A stretch of DNA of 64,000 nt from Marinobacter sp. S6332 (GTDB lineage Bacteria > Pseudomonadota > Gammaproteobacteria > Pseudomonadales > Oleiphilaceae), in contig NZ_JALKAP010000001.1 of the NCBI RefSeq assembly GCF_023016045.1, forward strand, positions 300,893 through 364,892, in the 5' to 3' direction. The position numbers and the translations under genes are program-made. The notes under the pieces are model-generated. The model was not told the origin of the DNA, made no database searches, and was given only the letters and a program-made list of their open reading frames with translations. Positions 36,198-45,466 of this stretch are shown piece by piece (position 1 is the stretch's first letter; every line of letters starts with the position of its first letter).

Positions 36198-37001
36198 TTA
36201 GCTTTCAGTCGAATCCTTCCGTTTACTTATCGCAATACCTTTGGCTTCGACAATGCCCTTGCGCCACAACCTCCACTCGCCGGGCTGATAGATATCCCAT
36301 TCCTCATCGCTGGTCAGTGGCTCGGTTACTACAACGCTGACAATATCGTTCGGCGTGGTTTCAGATTCAAAATCCACAATCACATCTGCATCTTTCAGCC
36401 TTGCCGGACCAAAAGGCGCACGGCGGGTAATGCTGGCCATTTTGGTGGTGCAGTAGGTGAACAACCAGTCGCCGTTGCTCAGCAAAAGATTGAAAACACC
36501 CTGCTCTGCAAACGCCTTCGAAAGTTCCACCAAATGCTGTGTGATCGCCTCGACCGAATCATTCCTGTCGCTATGGCTGCGTAGATGATTGAGGATTTCG
36601 CAGAACAACGCCTCACTATCGGTGCCACCAACCGGCTCGTAAAACCCCGGTGAAGACTGAAAGTCGGAAAGCTGGCCGTTGTGGGCAAACACCCAGTAAC
36701 GGCCCCAGAGTTCGCGCATAAACGGGTGGGTATTCGCCAGACAAATTTCGCCTACATTGGCCTGACGAATATGGCAAATAGCCACTTCGCTTTTGATCGG
36801 GTGGGTCTGAACCACTTCAGCAAGCCGGGAGTTGGCGCTGGCATCCACATCGTGGAACGCCCGCACGCCCTTGCCCTCATAAAAAGCCACGCCCCAGCCA
36901 TCCTTGTGGGGGCCAGTGTCGCCGCCTCTGCGAGTCAGCCCGGTGAAGCTGAAGCAGAGGTCGGTGGATGTATTGGCACTCATAGCCAGCAGTTCACACA
37001 T
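36198..37001 (-). CDS. class II glutamine amidotransferase (YafJ-like)
   Basis: A 267-residue protein with the N-terminal nucleophile Cys2 (MCELLAMSAN, Met removed) that releases ammonia from glutamine. Supporting motifs are HKDGWGVAFYEG, the RQANVG segment and FAHNGQLSDF with the conserved Asn-Gly. It has only the glutaminase domain, with no synthetase partner, like E. coli YafJ, whose acceptor is unknown. Ammonia or glutamate release, or a gamma-glutamyl amide as real substrate, are both possible. It is 34 nt downstream of the SDR gene on the same strand. Confidence 0.9.
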   Translation of the reverse strand: MCELLAMSANTSTDLCFSFTGLTRRGGDTGPHKDGWGVAFYEGKGVRAFHDVDASANSRLAEVVQTHPIKSEVAICHIRQANVGEICLANTHPFMRELWGRYWVFAHNGQLSDFQSSPGFYEPVGGTDSEALFCEILNHLRSHSDRNDSVEAITQHLVELSKAFAEQGVFNLLLSNGDWLFTYCTTKMASITRRAPFGPARLKDADVIVDFESETTPNDIVSVVVTEPLTSDEEWDIYQPGEWRLWRKGIVEAKGIAISKRKDSTES

Positions 37002-37035
37002 AGAGCGAGGCGGTTCCTTGCGTTATTTTAGCGGG

Positions 37036-37857
37036 TTAACGATACAAACTCTTACCGGCGAAGCGCTCTACCAACGGCTGATAGGCCGAGCCCAGCAAGC
37101 GGTTAATAGCATCGATTCCCCAAGCGTCGGACCCTACAAGAATGCGGGATTCGTTTTTGAGAATACCCTTCACAATCGTTTCAGCAGCTTTTTCCGGCGT
37201 GGTCATCGCCAGTTTATCAAAACTAGTGCGCAGCTCTTCCGCACTCTTGGGCTTACTCATGCGCGCCGAGTTGGCAATGTTGGTGCGGATACCGCCCGGG
37301 TGGACACAACTGACAGCAACAGGCTGCTTTTCCAGCTTCATTTCTTGGCGCAGGGATTCTGTGAATCCGCGAACCGCGAACTTGGCCGCATTATAGGCGC
37401 TTTGCGTAGGCACACCGATTAAGCCAAATACACTGGATATGTTCACCACATGGCCATCACCAGATGCAATCAGGTGCGGCAGAAAGGCACGGGTGCCGTG
37501 AGCAACTCCCCAAAAATCAATATCCATGATCCAGGCGAAGTCCTCGTCGCTCATCTCTCTCACCGTTGCTGAAAGCGCGACGCCTGCGTTATTGATGATC
37601 AGGTTAACCTGACCAAAATCTTTTGCTACCTCTGCAGCATGGGCGTAAATAGCGTCCCTGTCGCTTACATCCAAAGAATAGGTTCTAACTGGCGTGCCAG
37701 TAATTCCTGCAGCCGTTTCCGCCAGCCCGTCCTCGTTAACATCCGATAACGCCAGCCGGCAGCCCCGCGCCGCCAACGCTTTGGCGAGTGCTCGCCCGAT
37801 ACCGGAACCTGCTCCGGTGACGACTGCGACTTTGTTTTTCAGATCTTTCATGGGCAT
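37036..37857 (-). CDS. short-chain dehydrogenase/reductase
   Basis: A 273-residue oxidoreductase. The dinucleotide-binding motif TGAGSGIG is at 14-21, NNAG follows the fourth strand, and the catalytic Ser and Tyr-x-x-x-Lys are in NISSVFGLIGVPTQSAYNAAK. The C-terminal part (PEKAAETIVKGILKNESRILVG) resembles SDRs often linked to lipid or retinol-type alcohol substrates. The substrate is not known. It may be co-transcribed with the amidotransferase gene downstream. Confidence 0.92.
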   Translation of the reverse strand: MPMKDLKNKVAVVTGAGSGIGRALAKALAARGCRLALSDVNEDGLAETAAGITGTPVRTYSLDVSDRDAIYAHAAEVAKDFGQVNLIINNAGVALSATVREMSDEDFAWIMDIDFWGVAHGTRAFLPHLIASGDGHVVNISSVFGLIGVPTQSAYNAAKFAVRGFTESLRQEMKLEKQPVAVSCVHPGGIRTNIANSARMSKPKSAEELRTSFDKLAMTTPEKAAETIVKGILKNESRILVGSDAWGIDAINRLLGSAYQPLVERFAGKSLYR

Positions 37858-38050
37858 TGATCTCTTGTTGTGTGTTGTTCTGGTTAAAGAAGATACTCTA
37901 ACAACTGCCGCTGATCAGCATATGGCTCTGAATTAATGACGTGCACGACGCCCGGGCCACTCGGACTCAGCTCTCGCTTTTGGGTACAATTCATCAAACG
38001 GGAGTTCAGTCTTCCGGATTTCTTAAACCCTGAACCTGCGGATTTTCTGT

Positions 38051-38509
38051 ATGGAATGGAGTCTTACACATTTTTGGCTAATTCTAGCCCTAGCGCTGGG
38101 TTTGGCTGAGCTGGCCTATGGCATATTTCTGCTACTGGCGCTGGCTGTTGCAGCTGCTTTAACCGCCGCTCTGGCGTTCGTTGGCATGTCGTTCGAATGG
38201 CAGCTGGTTGGCATGGGTGTGTTCTCAGGCCTGTTGGTTCCCATCGCCATCCGTTGGATTCGCCCACGCTTCTCCCCCAAGGGAGTGGCCTACGGAACCA
38301 CCGGCACAGGCGTAGAGCAGGGCCTGCGCTACCGCACCCTGAAAAGGGATTTTGATGGTGCCACGGGTATTAAGGTCAACGGCGACTTTTATCGCTTAAA
38401 AGACGAAAAGACAGGCGCCACTGACTTTCCCGAGGGAACCGACGTTATTTTCAAAAAGTTTGATGGCACAACAGCCATTGTCCAAACCGCTACACACAAG
38501 GAACAGTAA
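38051..38509 (+). CDS. NfeD-family membrane protein (short form)
   Basis: A 152-residue protein with three membrane helices in the first 75 residues and a C-terminal OB-fold beta barrel (about 90-150, ATGIKVNGDFYRLKDEKTGATDF). This is the short NfeD type without the serine protease domain, always found beside a stomatin/prohibitin-like gene. It ends 2 nt before that partner, so the two are co-translated and probably form a membrane microdomain complex. Confidence 0.92.
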   Translation: MEWSLTHFWLILALALGLAELAYGIFLLLALAVAAALTAALAFVGMSFEWQLVGMGVFSGLLVPIAIRWIRPRFSPKGVAYGTTGTGVEQGLRYRTLKRDFDGATGIKVNGDFYRLKDEKTGATDFPEGTDVIFKKFDGTTAIVQTATHKEQ

Positions 38510-38511
38510 GC

Positions 38512-39546
38512 ATGGAATCCTATATCACACCGGGGCTGATCATCAGCCTGATTGTTGTCGCCATCGGCATTTTTGTTGTCGCCAAAGGCTTGGTGATCGT
38601 TCGGCAGTCGGAAGTTATGGTTATTGAACGTTTGGGGTCGTTTAACCGCGTTCTGGAAAGCGGCGTGAACATCATCATTCCCTTCGTCGAACGGCCCCGC
38701 CCAATCACCATGATTCGCTACGTGCGCATGGGCGAGGAATACCACCCGATGACCACCGATGAAGTCCGCATCGACCGCCGAGAAACGGTAATGGACTTCC
38801 CTGGTCAGCCTGTTGTAACCACCGATAACGTAACTGTAAAAATCAATGGTGCTCTCTACTACCAGATCATTGATCCCCGCCGCGCTGTTTACGAAGTGGC
38901 GAACATGAGCCAGGCCGTTGAAGTATTAGCCAAAACCACCTTGCGCTCGGTGGTAGGCAAGATGGAGCTGGACAAGCTGTTTGAATCTCGCTCTGAAGTG
39001 AACAATGCCATTCAGGCCGAGATGGAAGAGCCTGCGTCCAAATGGGGCGTAAAGCTGACTCGGGTCGAAGTTCAAGACATCAGCATGCCGGAAGAAGTGG
39101 AAGAGGCAATGCGCCTGCAAATGGCAGCAGAACGTAAGCGTCGTGCCACAGTTACTGAAGCGGAAGGTGAAAAGTCGGCAGCCATCGCCATGGCACAAGG
39201 CCAGCGCGAATCTGCCATTCTCAACGCGCAAGGCGACAAGGAATCTGCCATTCTGCGCGCTCAGGGTGAGCAAGAATCTATCCGTTTGGTACTGAGCGCC
39301 ATGGGTGATTCTGAAGACAACAAGCAAACAGTTATCGGCTATTTGCTGGGGCAAAGCTACATCAAGGTACTGCCAAACATGGCAAAAGACGGCGAGCGGG
39401 TGTTTGTGCCCTACGAGTCTTCTGCTCTACTAGGTTCCATGGGCATGTTCCGGGAACTGGCTGGCAGCCCGGAAGACGCGGTTCGCCAGTCACTGCAGCG
39501 GGATGGCTTGCGTGGTGGTTTGGTTGGCGGAGCGGGCAACGCTTAA
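38512..39546 (+). CDS. SPFH/stomatin-like protein (QmcA/paraslipin type)
   Basis: A 344-residue protein with an N-terminal membrane anchor (about 7-28), an SPFH/Band 7 domain (about 30-200: VIVRQSEVMVIERLGSFNRVLESG ... EVQDISMPEEVEEAMRLQMAAERK) and an Ala/Gln/Glu-rich coiled coil containing repeats of ESAIL-A-QG (about 225-260). Stomatins assemble into large rings that organise membrane proteins and proteases. It is paired with nfeD and followed by a palindromic terminator. Confidence 0.94.
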   Translation: MESYITPGLIISLIVVAIGIFVVAKGLVIVRQSEVMVIERLGSFNRVLESGVNIIIPFVERPRPITMIRYVRMGEEYHPMTTDEVRIDRRETVMDFPGQPVVTTDNVTVKINGALYYQIIDPRRAVYEVANMSQAVEVLAKTTLRSVVGKMELDKLFESRSEVNNAIQAEMEEPASKWGVKLTRVEVQDISMPEEVEEAMRLQMAAERKRRATVTEAEGEKSAAIAMAQGQRESAILNAQGDKESAILRAQGEQESIRLVLSAMGDSEDNKQTVIGYLLGQSYIKVLPNMAKDGERVFVPYESSALLGSMGMFRELAGSPEDAVRQSLQRDGLRGGLVGGAGNA

Positions 39547-39565
39547 CCCAACCACGCATGTCCAT

Positions 39566-39601
39566 GATATACCTGCCTGACTTACGTCTGGCAGGTATAT
39601 C
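39566..39601. terminator. hairpin between convergent genes
   Basis: GATATACCTGCC (39566-39577) pairs with GGCAGGTATATC (39590-39601); after one mismatch, three more pairs close a TTAC loop. It lies between the convergent stomatin and transglutaminase genes. There is no long T-tract, so terminator strength is uncertain. Confidence 0.6.
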
Positions 39602-39643
39602 AACGCCAGTATCCAGATAAATACAGACAAGCAATCAAGTGCT

Positions 39644-40360
39644 TCAGCGCTTTATCGTCAAGCCATTCTGCCGTATCCGCTGCACATTCAGGTTCATCAA
39701 ATGTCTTAGCACATAGCGGTAGAGGACCTTTTTTAGCCCGCGCAAATTGCTGCCATGCTTGCTGTAGAACTCATCGGGGTTGTCAAAAACCCCAAAGTCG
39801 TCGGCAATACCCTCTGCCTGAATATAGGTGTCGTTACCATCAAACTCATTGCTGGGTTTTTGCAGGCACGGCACAGAAATACCGTAGCCGCTAAAACTCG
39901 TCCGGTTGGGAAAAGCTTGTTGAACCTTAGTTAAAAAAACCTGATCTATGATGAAACCTTCGACGTTCAACCATTCGCCGTCCAGCAGAACCTCTACCCA
40001 GCTGTGCAAGATGCGATTGGGGGCGAAGGGCATAAGATATGTTGGGATCGCCCCTCTCTGTAATGCATTGAAAATGGTAAACCCATGGAAGCGACATGGG
40101 ATGTCCAGAGCACGCAACAAAGCCATAAACAGCGTACCTTTAGTATTGCACTGCCCATAGCCGTTGGCTAAAACGTCACTCGCAGAAATGGAATCATCTC
40201 GGTTATATCCAAACTTTATTTCATCCCGCACAAAATAATAGATGCTTTTCACAGCTTGCTTACGGGACAAGCTTCGCCAGCCCTGTCTATCGATCAAGTG
40301 TTGAATACTGGCGTGGCTGTAATTGAGAATCGCTGTTTCAGCTGTATATCGAACATTCAT
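39644..40360 (-). CDS. transglutaminase-like superfamily protein
   Basis: A 238-residue protein with the transglutaminase/protease core: catalytic Cys in NGYGQCNTKGTLFMALLRALDIP (about 66-88), His in ILHSWVEVLLDGEWLNVEGF, and an acidic residue after it. Bacterial members may be peptidases or amide-forming enzymes. There is no signal peptide. A strong ribosome binding site (AGGAGG) precedes the ATG. It lies 64 nt downstream of an AraC regulator on the same strand, which probably controls it. Confidence 0.85.
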   Translation of the reverse strand: MNVRYTAETAILNYSHASIQHLIDRQGWRSLSRKQAVKSIYYFVRDEIKFGYNRDDSISASDVLANGYGQCNTKGTLFMALLRALDIPCRFHGFTIFNALQRGAIPTYLMPFAPNRILHSWVEVLLDGEWLNVEGFIIDQVFLTKVQQAFPNRTSFSGYGISVPCLQKPSNEFDGNDTYIQAEGIADDFGVFDNPDEFYSKHGSNLRGLKKVLYRYVLRHLMNLNVQRIRQNGLTIKR

Positions 40361-40424
40361 ACTGACCTCCTATGGGTTAGGAGCACCATAGCGATCAATC
40401 GAGTATTGAAATTGAATAAACTGG

Positions 40425-41126
40425 CTAATTTAAATCTTGAAAGCTGCTCAACAACTGCGTCCCTGTCATACCAAACGTACTTTTTATCGTTCTGCTTAGG
40501 TGAGCACTGTCACTAAAGCCCGCGATATGTGCCGCTTCAGTAGCGCTTTTGCCACGTTTGATCGTCTCAATGGCGCATATCAGCCGCCGCCACAACAGGT
40601 AAGGCCGCCACGCCATGCCCAACTCCGCTTTCACCACGTGTAAAAACCGGCTCTCAGACATTGCCAACCATTCAGCGACCTCTTTTGCTCGCCATGCCTC
40701 AGGCTTCATACAATCAACACCAAAACACCGATCCAGACGCTCAAGCAATCTAGCGAGCCGCTCATCTCGGCAACGGTATGGGTTATTCTTCATTGCGCGA
40801 ACTAGTTCGGGAAATTCCCCAAGTTGCTCGAAAAGTATCTCTAGTCGGGCATCTGCGTTTACAAACGGCAGCCGCATGGGTAACTCACTTATAGCCTCAC
40901 CCAACAGGCTTTCTGGTTCGGCCAGTATTACCCATCCATTTGGCATGCTCAGTTGATGTATTTCATTGGGCTTGATTACAGCCCCACCTTTTAGCGGCTC
41001 CCCATTCACCACACTGTCCGCACTCGGTAGGCAGACCTGCCATAAGGCATGCTTATGCGGTTCGGTATCAATCGAGTGACCGTAGGCGATCGCCATACCG
41101 GGCGCGAAATAGGCGTTCTTTTGCAT
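40425..41126 (-). CDS. AraC-family transcriptional regulator
   Basis: About 233 residues with a short cupin-like N-terminal half (HKHALWQVCLPSADSVVNGEPLKGGAVIKPNEIHQL, about 25-60) and a C-terminal AraC DNA-binding domain (about 135-228: VAEWLAMSESRFLHVVKAELGM ... ATEAAHIAGFSDSAHLSRTIKSTFG). The cupin half suggests a small ligand. The likely target is the transglutaminase-like gene directly downstream. The ATG at 41126 follows an in-frame GTG at 41129; either may be used. Confidence 0.88.
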   Translation of the reverse strand: MQKNAYFAPGMAIAYGHSIDTEPHKHALWQVCLPSADSVVNGEPLKGGAVIKPNEIHQLSMPNGWVILAEPESLLGEAISELPMRLPFVNADARLEILFEQLGEFPELVRAMKNNPYRCRDERLARLLERLDRCFGVDCMKPEAWRAKEVAEWLAMSESRFLHVVKAELGMAWRPYLLWRRLICAIETIKRGKSATEAAHIAGFSDSAHLSRTIKSTFGMTGTQLLSSFQDLN

Positions 41127-41162
41127 CACGTTTGGCCTGCTGACTTATTCCTTCAATGGACA

Positions 41163-41774
41163 TCAACCCAACAGATTATCCAGCGGTTCTTCATAACTCG
41201 GTGCAAACACCTTCATAAAGTAAGTCACCTCAGGTAAACCTTCTTGTGTAAGCCTTTGCCGGATCTGTTTCTCAGCTGGCTCAAACTCCCGGTTTCCCGC
41301 GCGTACTTCTGCTTGGCATTTTAACCAGGCCGATAAGCGGTCCGCTGCTTTGATCAGTTCTCGATCCTCTGCAGGCAGTTGGGATTCCTGAAGGTAAGGC
41401 GCAAAATCCTCGCGCAGGTCGCCCGGTAGCAGTGCCAGTAGTTCAGCCTCCGCTTTGTGTTCAATATCGCCAAATGCCTCGCGCATAACCTTGGAGTGGT
41501 ACTTCACAGGGGTAGGCATATCGCCCGTTATCACTTCCGTTGCGTCGTGGTAGAGCGCGGCGGCGGCAATCCTGTCGGCATTCACCTTTCCACCGAAGTG
41601 GCGATTTCGGATGAGCGCTAGCGCGTGGGCCAGCGTGGCCACTTCCCAGGAGTGAGTAGCTACGTTTTCTTCAATGGCGTTGCGCATCAACCCCCAACGC
41701 TTGATCCAGCGCAGGCGAGATACGTAAGCAAAAAAGTGACTACTGGCCTTGGACACGCCTTGTTCCTTTTGCAT
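41163..41774 (-). CDS. yfbR: 5'-deoxynucleotidase YfbR
   Basis: A 203-residue HD-domain phosphatase. Motifs are SSHFFAYVSRLRWIKRWGLMRN, ENVATHSWEVA (metal His), LYHDATEVITGDMPTPVKY (HD pair and substrate loop) and IKAADRLSAWLKC (last metal Asp). It dephosphorylates deoxyribonucleoside 5'-monophosphates with a divalent metal and helps tune dNTP pools. Sequence and length match E. coli YfbR throughout. It is one of a run of minus-strand genes but has no obvious functional partner. Confidence 0.95.
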   Translation of the reverse strand: MQKEQGVSKASSHFFAYVSRLRWIKRWGLMRNAIEENVATHSWEVATLAHALALIRNRHFGGKVNADRIAAAALYHDATEVITGDMPTPVKYHSKVMREAFGDIEHKAEAELLALLPGDLREDFAPYLQESQLPAEDRELIKAADRLSAWLKCQAEVRAGNREFEPAEKQIRQRLTQEGLPEVTYFMKVFAPSYEEPLDNLLG

Positions 41775-41798
41775 AGCAATGGATGAGTTTTGGACGCC

Positions 41799-44630
41799 TT
41801 AACGGGCGTCCAATGTAAATACGACGATTATAGTGCCAGTATCCGACACCGCCGCATTTCGGGAGGGGTCGAGCAGAAATAGCTGGTTCGCTGGCACTCC
41901 GTGGGTATCTCGCAGCAGTGCCTCAAGCGCCGAGGCCCGGGCATTGGCTAGGTTGTTCAGCAACTCCGGCGCCAATGCTCGTTCTCCAGCCAAATAGGCT
42001 TCCTTGGCCTCTTGCCAGGTCGCATCGGTTAGCTCTGTATCTTGGCTCGCTGCCAACTCATCACGCAAAAGTACCAGCCCGTCTGCGGACGGTGAGACGC
42101 CACCGCGAATGTTAAGCAACAGGTCGGGGCGATCAAGCAGCGCTTTAGCCAAAGCCGTCAACTTCTCCGCTTCGCCCGGAGCAAGCTTAGTGGTGCCCGG
42201 CTCAAAACGCATCTGCCCGAGTTCTTCGCCACTTAAGCCCGCAAGGTCGGCAATGGAGCCAAGCATACTGAACGGGGAGGTGGCCGCCTTGGCCAACAGG
42301 TTAACAAACGTTCGCATAACCACTTGGCCAACGTTGAATTCCGGGCTGGCCATGTCGCCGCTGACGGGTAGGTTTACTTCAATCACGCCATTACCATCCC
42401 TGAGCAATGCCAACCCGAGCTTTACAGGTGCATCAACGGCTTCTTCGCTTGCAATGGCTTGCCCTAAGCCGAGGCGATCCATAACTACTCGGTTTGATGC
42501 GTTTATCTGGCTGCCGGTAATCTCATAATCAAGATCCAAACCCAGCTTGCCGCTGTCGATGCCATACCCCAGATAGCGACCCAAATAGGGCGAGAGCGCG
42601 GGTAATGAGAGGTCTTTCATCGTCAACTTGAGGTTGCTGGTTTCGTCCGTGCCCAGAGCTCCGATTGTGCCGTCAAACTCAACGCTGGCACTGCCACCGA
42701 TACGTCCGTTCAGGGAGACTTTGCCTTGTTGCGGCGATACGTTACTCAAGCCTATCACCGAGCCATTGAGCTGATCGAGCGAGGTTGTGAAGGCTGGTTC
42801 TAGTGTCCTGTCTGTATAATCGAGCTCGCCTTGCTCAATCATTAACTGGCCGATGCGCAGGATGAACTGAGCCTCCTCATCAGAGCTTTCTTGCGTCGCG
42901 GTATTAGCCCCATCACCCGAAGGCGGCAACACAACCTGCTCCAAGTTGTGCACACCCTTTGTGTTGCGCACCAAATTGATACCCGGCTGAGCCAGCGTAA
43001 CCGTGCCTATCTCCAACCTAGCCGGGTGCACATTGTACTCGATGGGGGAAAGTCGCAACGTTTGCCATGATACCAAGCGCTCGTTACTGCCCGGTAGTTG
43101 CAGGTTCAACCCGGAAACCTCCGCCGTCCCGCTAAACGTTCCGGTTAAGGGTTCCTGCTGGCCATCCAAGTCCAGATTCCCATCCAACCCCAGCGTGCCG
43201 CCTGCAATTGCGAGGTTGGCAGACTCCTGCAAATAGGGTTCAAACGTTGCCAAAAGTATGTCTGAGCCGGAGATCGCGGCTTCCAAGGCAAATGGCTGGG
43301 GTGTTAGCTGGCCGTTGACTGAAAGCCTGCCACCGCGGGCCAGAACTGCCTGCATCTGGTAGGGCACCTGATCTTCCATTTCACTATTAACACTGCCGAC
43401 CGAAAATGATAGCTGCTCCAGCACCAGCTCTGCTGGCGAGCTCGGCTGCTGATCCTGCCAAACCACACGGCCATCAGACATATCGATGCTCGCAAAAGAC
43501 CAACGAAAAGGCTGTTGAGCTTCTGCCTGTACCGGCACCTCGGAGCTCGCGCCATTGTCCTCGCTGTTCGTCTCCTGATTTTTGGCAACGTCGGCCAAGG
43601 CAGCGATCCAGTCAATCTCTCCAGATTTGCTGCGGGCAAGGGCGATATCAGGTTGTTTCAGGGTAATCGGGCCAACGGTGGCTTCACGGGCGCGGAGATC
43701 AAACCCTATATCCTCGATGGCTATCGAGGCTGTGTTCAATCTGGCCTGTTCGCTTTGTTTATCTAGCGCAACGGCCAGGTCCTCAACCAAAAGCCTGCCG
43801 CTGTTAGTGGTGAGGTGGAGTGTATCGCTTGCCTGAAGTTCATAGTTGGAGCTTACGGATACCTGACCTCCCAGCAAACCGTAGGGTAGGTAGGGGGCAA
43901 GAAAGTGACCAAGTGTTTCGTGATCGACGCCGGATATAGCGAGATTTCCGCTGGAATAAAACGGTGTAATGCTGAGATTGCCCTGCCATTCAATGGTTTG
44001 ATCACCCATAGCCGCCAGCAGATGGTAGTCACTACTGCGACCCTCGCGTTGCCAGGTGGCCAAATCGGTCAGGGTTAGATCCAGCGGCGTAATCTCGAAC
44101 TCAGCCATGTTTGGCTGCGTGAAATCCCGAAACAACAGTTCGCCACCGTTTATGGTGAACCGCTGAAGGTACAAAGGCGGCGGTGTCTGAGCCTCCTCAA
44201 GCTCGGCCGTTTGGTCAGTTTGTCCTGTGCTGGCTGCTTGAACGTCTCGCGCAAAATTCACGCTGTAGTCTTCGAGTAAATCCAGCCGAATGAACGGTTC
44301 ATCTAACTCGATAGCCTCAAACCCGACAACGCCGCGAATCAGGTCGAAGAAATTCAGGTTTAGGTACAAACGATCAAAACCTACAACTCGTTCATTGCCG
44401 CTATCTTGTGCCGACAGGTTCAGTGCTTCGATACTGAGCGCAAATGGATTGCTGCGAATGGAGTCAACATTGGCCTGCCACCCCATCTGCTGCTCCAGTT
44501 GGTCGGGCAAGGCACGCTTTAACCACCAAGGCAGCAACAGAAAACCCGCCAGACTGTAAAACAGGATGAGTACGAGCATGCCGATAGCCAGATTTCTGGG
44601 AAGACGACTACGCTGACGGCTTTCAGCCAC
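41799..44630 (-). CDS. large AsmA-like DUF748 protein
   Basis: About 943 residues from a GTG at 44630, chosen because AAGGAG stands 6 nt before it. An N-terminal membrane helix (about 13-35) is followed by a long periplasmic, beta-rich AsmA/DUF748 repeat region with blocks such as EALNLSAQDSGNERVVGFDRLYLNLNFFDLIRG. The last 150 residues (LAPGEAEKLTALAKALLDRPDLLLNIRGG) show an OmpA-like helix-strand segment. Proteins of this group form hydrophobic grooves thought to carry phospholipids between membranes. It is divergent from pdxH. Confidence 0.9.
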   Translation of the reverse strand: MAESRQRSRLPRNLAIGMLVLILFYSLAGFLLLPWWLKRALPDQLEQQMGWQANVDSIRSNPFALSIEALNLSAQDSGNERVVGFDRLYLNLNFFDLIRGVVGFEAIELDEPFIRLDLLEDYSVNFARDVQAASTGQTDQTAELEEAQTPPPLYLQRFTINGGELLFRDFTQPNMAEFEITPLDLTLTDLATWQREGRSSDYHLLAAMGDQTIEWQGNLSITPFYSSGNLAISGVDHETLGHFLAPYLPYGLLGGQVSVSSNYELQASDTLHLTTNSGRLLVEDLAVALDKQSEQARLNTASIAIEDIGFDLRAREATVGPITLKQPDIALARSKSGEIDWIAALADVAKNQETNSEDNGASSEVPVQAEAQQPFRWSFASIDMSDGRVVWQDQQPSSPAELVLEQLSFSVGSVNSEMEDQVPYQMQAVLARGGRLSVNGQLTPQPFALEAAISGSDILLATFEPYLQESANLAIAGGTLGLDGNLDLDGQQEPLTGTFSGTAEVSGLNLQLPGSNERLVSWQTLRLSPIEYNVHPARLEIGTVTLAQPGINLVRNTKGVHNLEQVVLPPSGDGANTATQESSDEEAQFILRIGQLMIEQGELDYTDRTLEPAFTTSLDQLNGSVIGLSNVSPQQGKVSLNGRIGGSASVEFDGTIGALGTDETSNLKLTMKDLSLPALSPYLGRYLGYGIDSGKLGLDLDYEITGSQINASNRVVMDRLGLGQAIASEEAVDAPVKLGLALLRDGNGVIEVNLPVSGDMASPEFNVGQVVMRTFVNLLAKAATSPFSMLGSIADLAGLSGEELGQMRFEPGTTKLAPGEAEKLTALAKALLDRPDLLLNIRGGVSPSADGLVLLRDELAASQDTELTDATWQEAKEAYLAGERALAPELLNNLANARASALEALLRDTHGVPANQLFLLDPSRNAAVSDTGTIIVVFTLDAR

Positions 44631-44830
44631 TGTTTTCTCCTTTCGGATAGTGAAATCTAAGCAAAACACTCCCACAAGGATAGTCGGGGCGGTACGGGTT
44701 TGTCAGCCACTGTGTAGCAACCGCTGACACGGGAAACTGAACCCTATATCCTGAGTGCTCGTATCAAATGCGATTAATAATCTCTTTCTTCCACGGCTTT
44801 TTAATTGTCAGCACACGAGGATAGGCGTTT

Positions 44831-45466
44831 ATGGACATTGGCGATATGCGTCGCGACTTTGAAAGTGAAGGGCTGGATCGCGATGCTTTGAGCAACGACC
44901 CGGTTCAGCAGTTCGAAATTTGGTTCGGGGACGCCCGAGAGGCCGGTATTCTTGAGCCCAATGCCATGTCACTAGCCACCTCGGGTGCCGACAGCATGCC
45001 CGATTTGCGCACGGTTCTGCTGAAGTACTTCGACGATCGCGGGTTTGTGTTCTATACCAATTATGAAAGCCGCAAGGCCCACGAAATTTCCGAAAACCCA
45101 CGGGCAGCATTGCTGTTCCCTTGGATTGGCCTGAACCGTCAAGTTCGTATTCAAGGCCAGGTTGAGAAGGTGAGTAAAACCGAATCGCTCAAGTATTTCG
45201 CCTCGCGGCCTAGGGGTAGCCAGATAGGCGCCTGGGTTTCAGAGCAGAGTAAAGCCATCACGTCTAGAGGACTGCTGGAGCAGAAAGTGGCAGAAATGAA
45301 GCGCAAATTCAGCGAAGGTGAGGTGCCACTACCAGGTTTTTGGGGTGGTTACCGCGTTGTGCCTGAGCGTATTGAATTCTGGCAGGGCCGACCCAGCCGC
45401 CTTCACGACCGGTTTGAGTACGTGAGGGAAGGCGATGGCTGGCTTATTCAACGACTCCAACCCTGA
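44831..45466 (+). CDS. pdxH: pyridoxamine 5'-phosphate oxidase PdxH
   Basis: A 211-residue FMN enzyme that oxidises pyridoxine/pyridoxamine 5'-phosphate to PLP with oxygen. Conserved pieces are RTVLLKYFDDRGFVFYTNYESRKAHEI (FMN and substrate binding), ALLFPWIGLNRQVRIQGQVEKV, YFASRPRGSQIGAWVS and the C-terminal WQGRPSRLHDRFEY. Its last 32 nt overlap the phosphopantetheinyl transferase gene. Confidence 0.97.
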   Translation: MDIGDMRRDFESEGLDRDALSNDPVQQFEIWFGDAREAGILEPNAMSLATSGADSMPDLRTVLLKYFDDRGFVFYTNYESRKAHEISENPRAALLFPWIGLNRQVRIQGQVEKVSKTESLKYFASRPRGSQIGAWVSEQSKAITSRGLLEQKVAEMKRKFSEGEVPLPGFWGGYRVVPERIEFWQGRPSRLHDRFEYVREGDGWLIQRLQP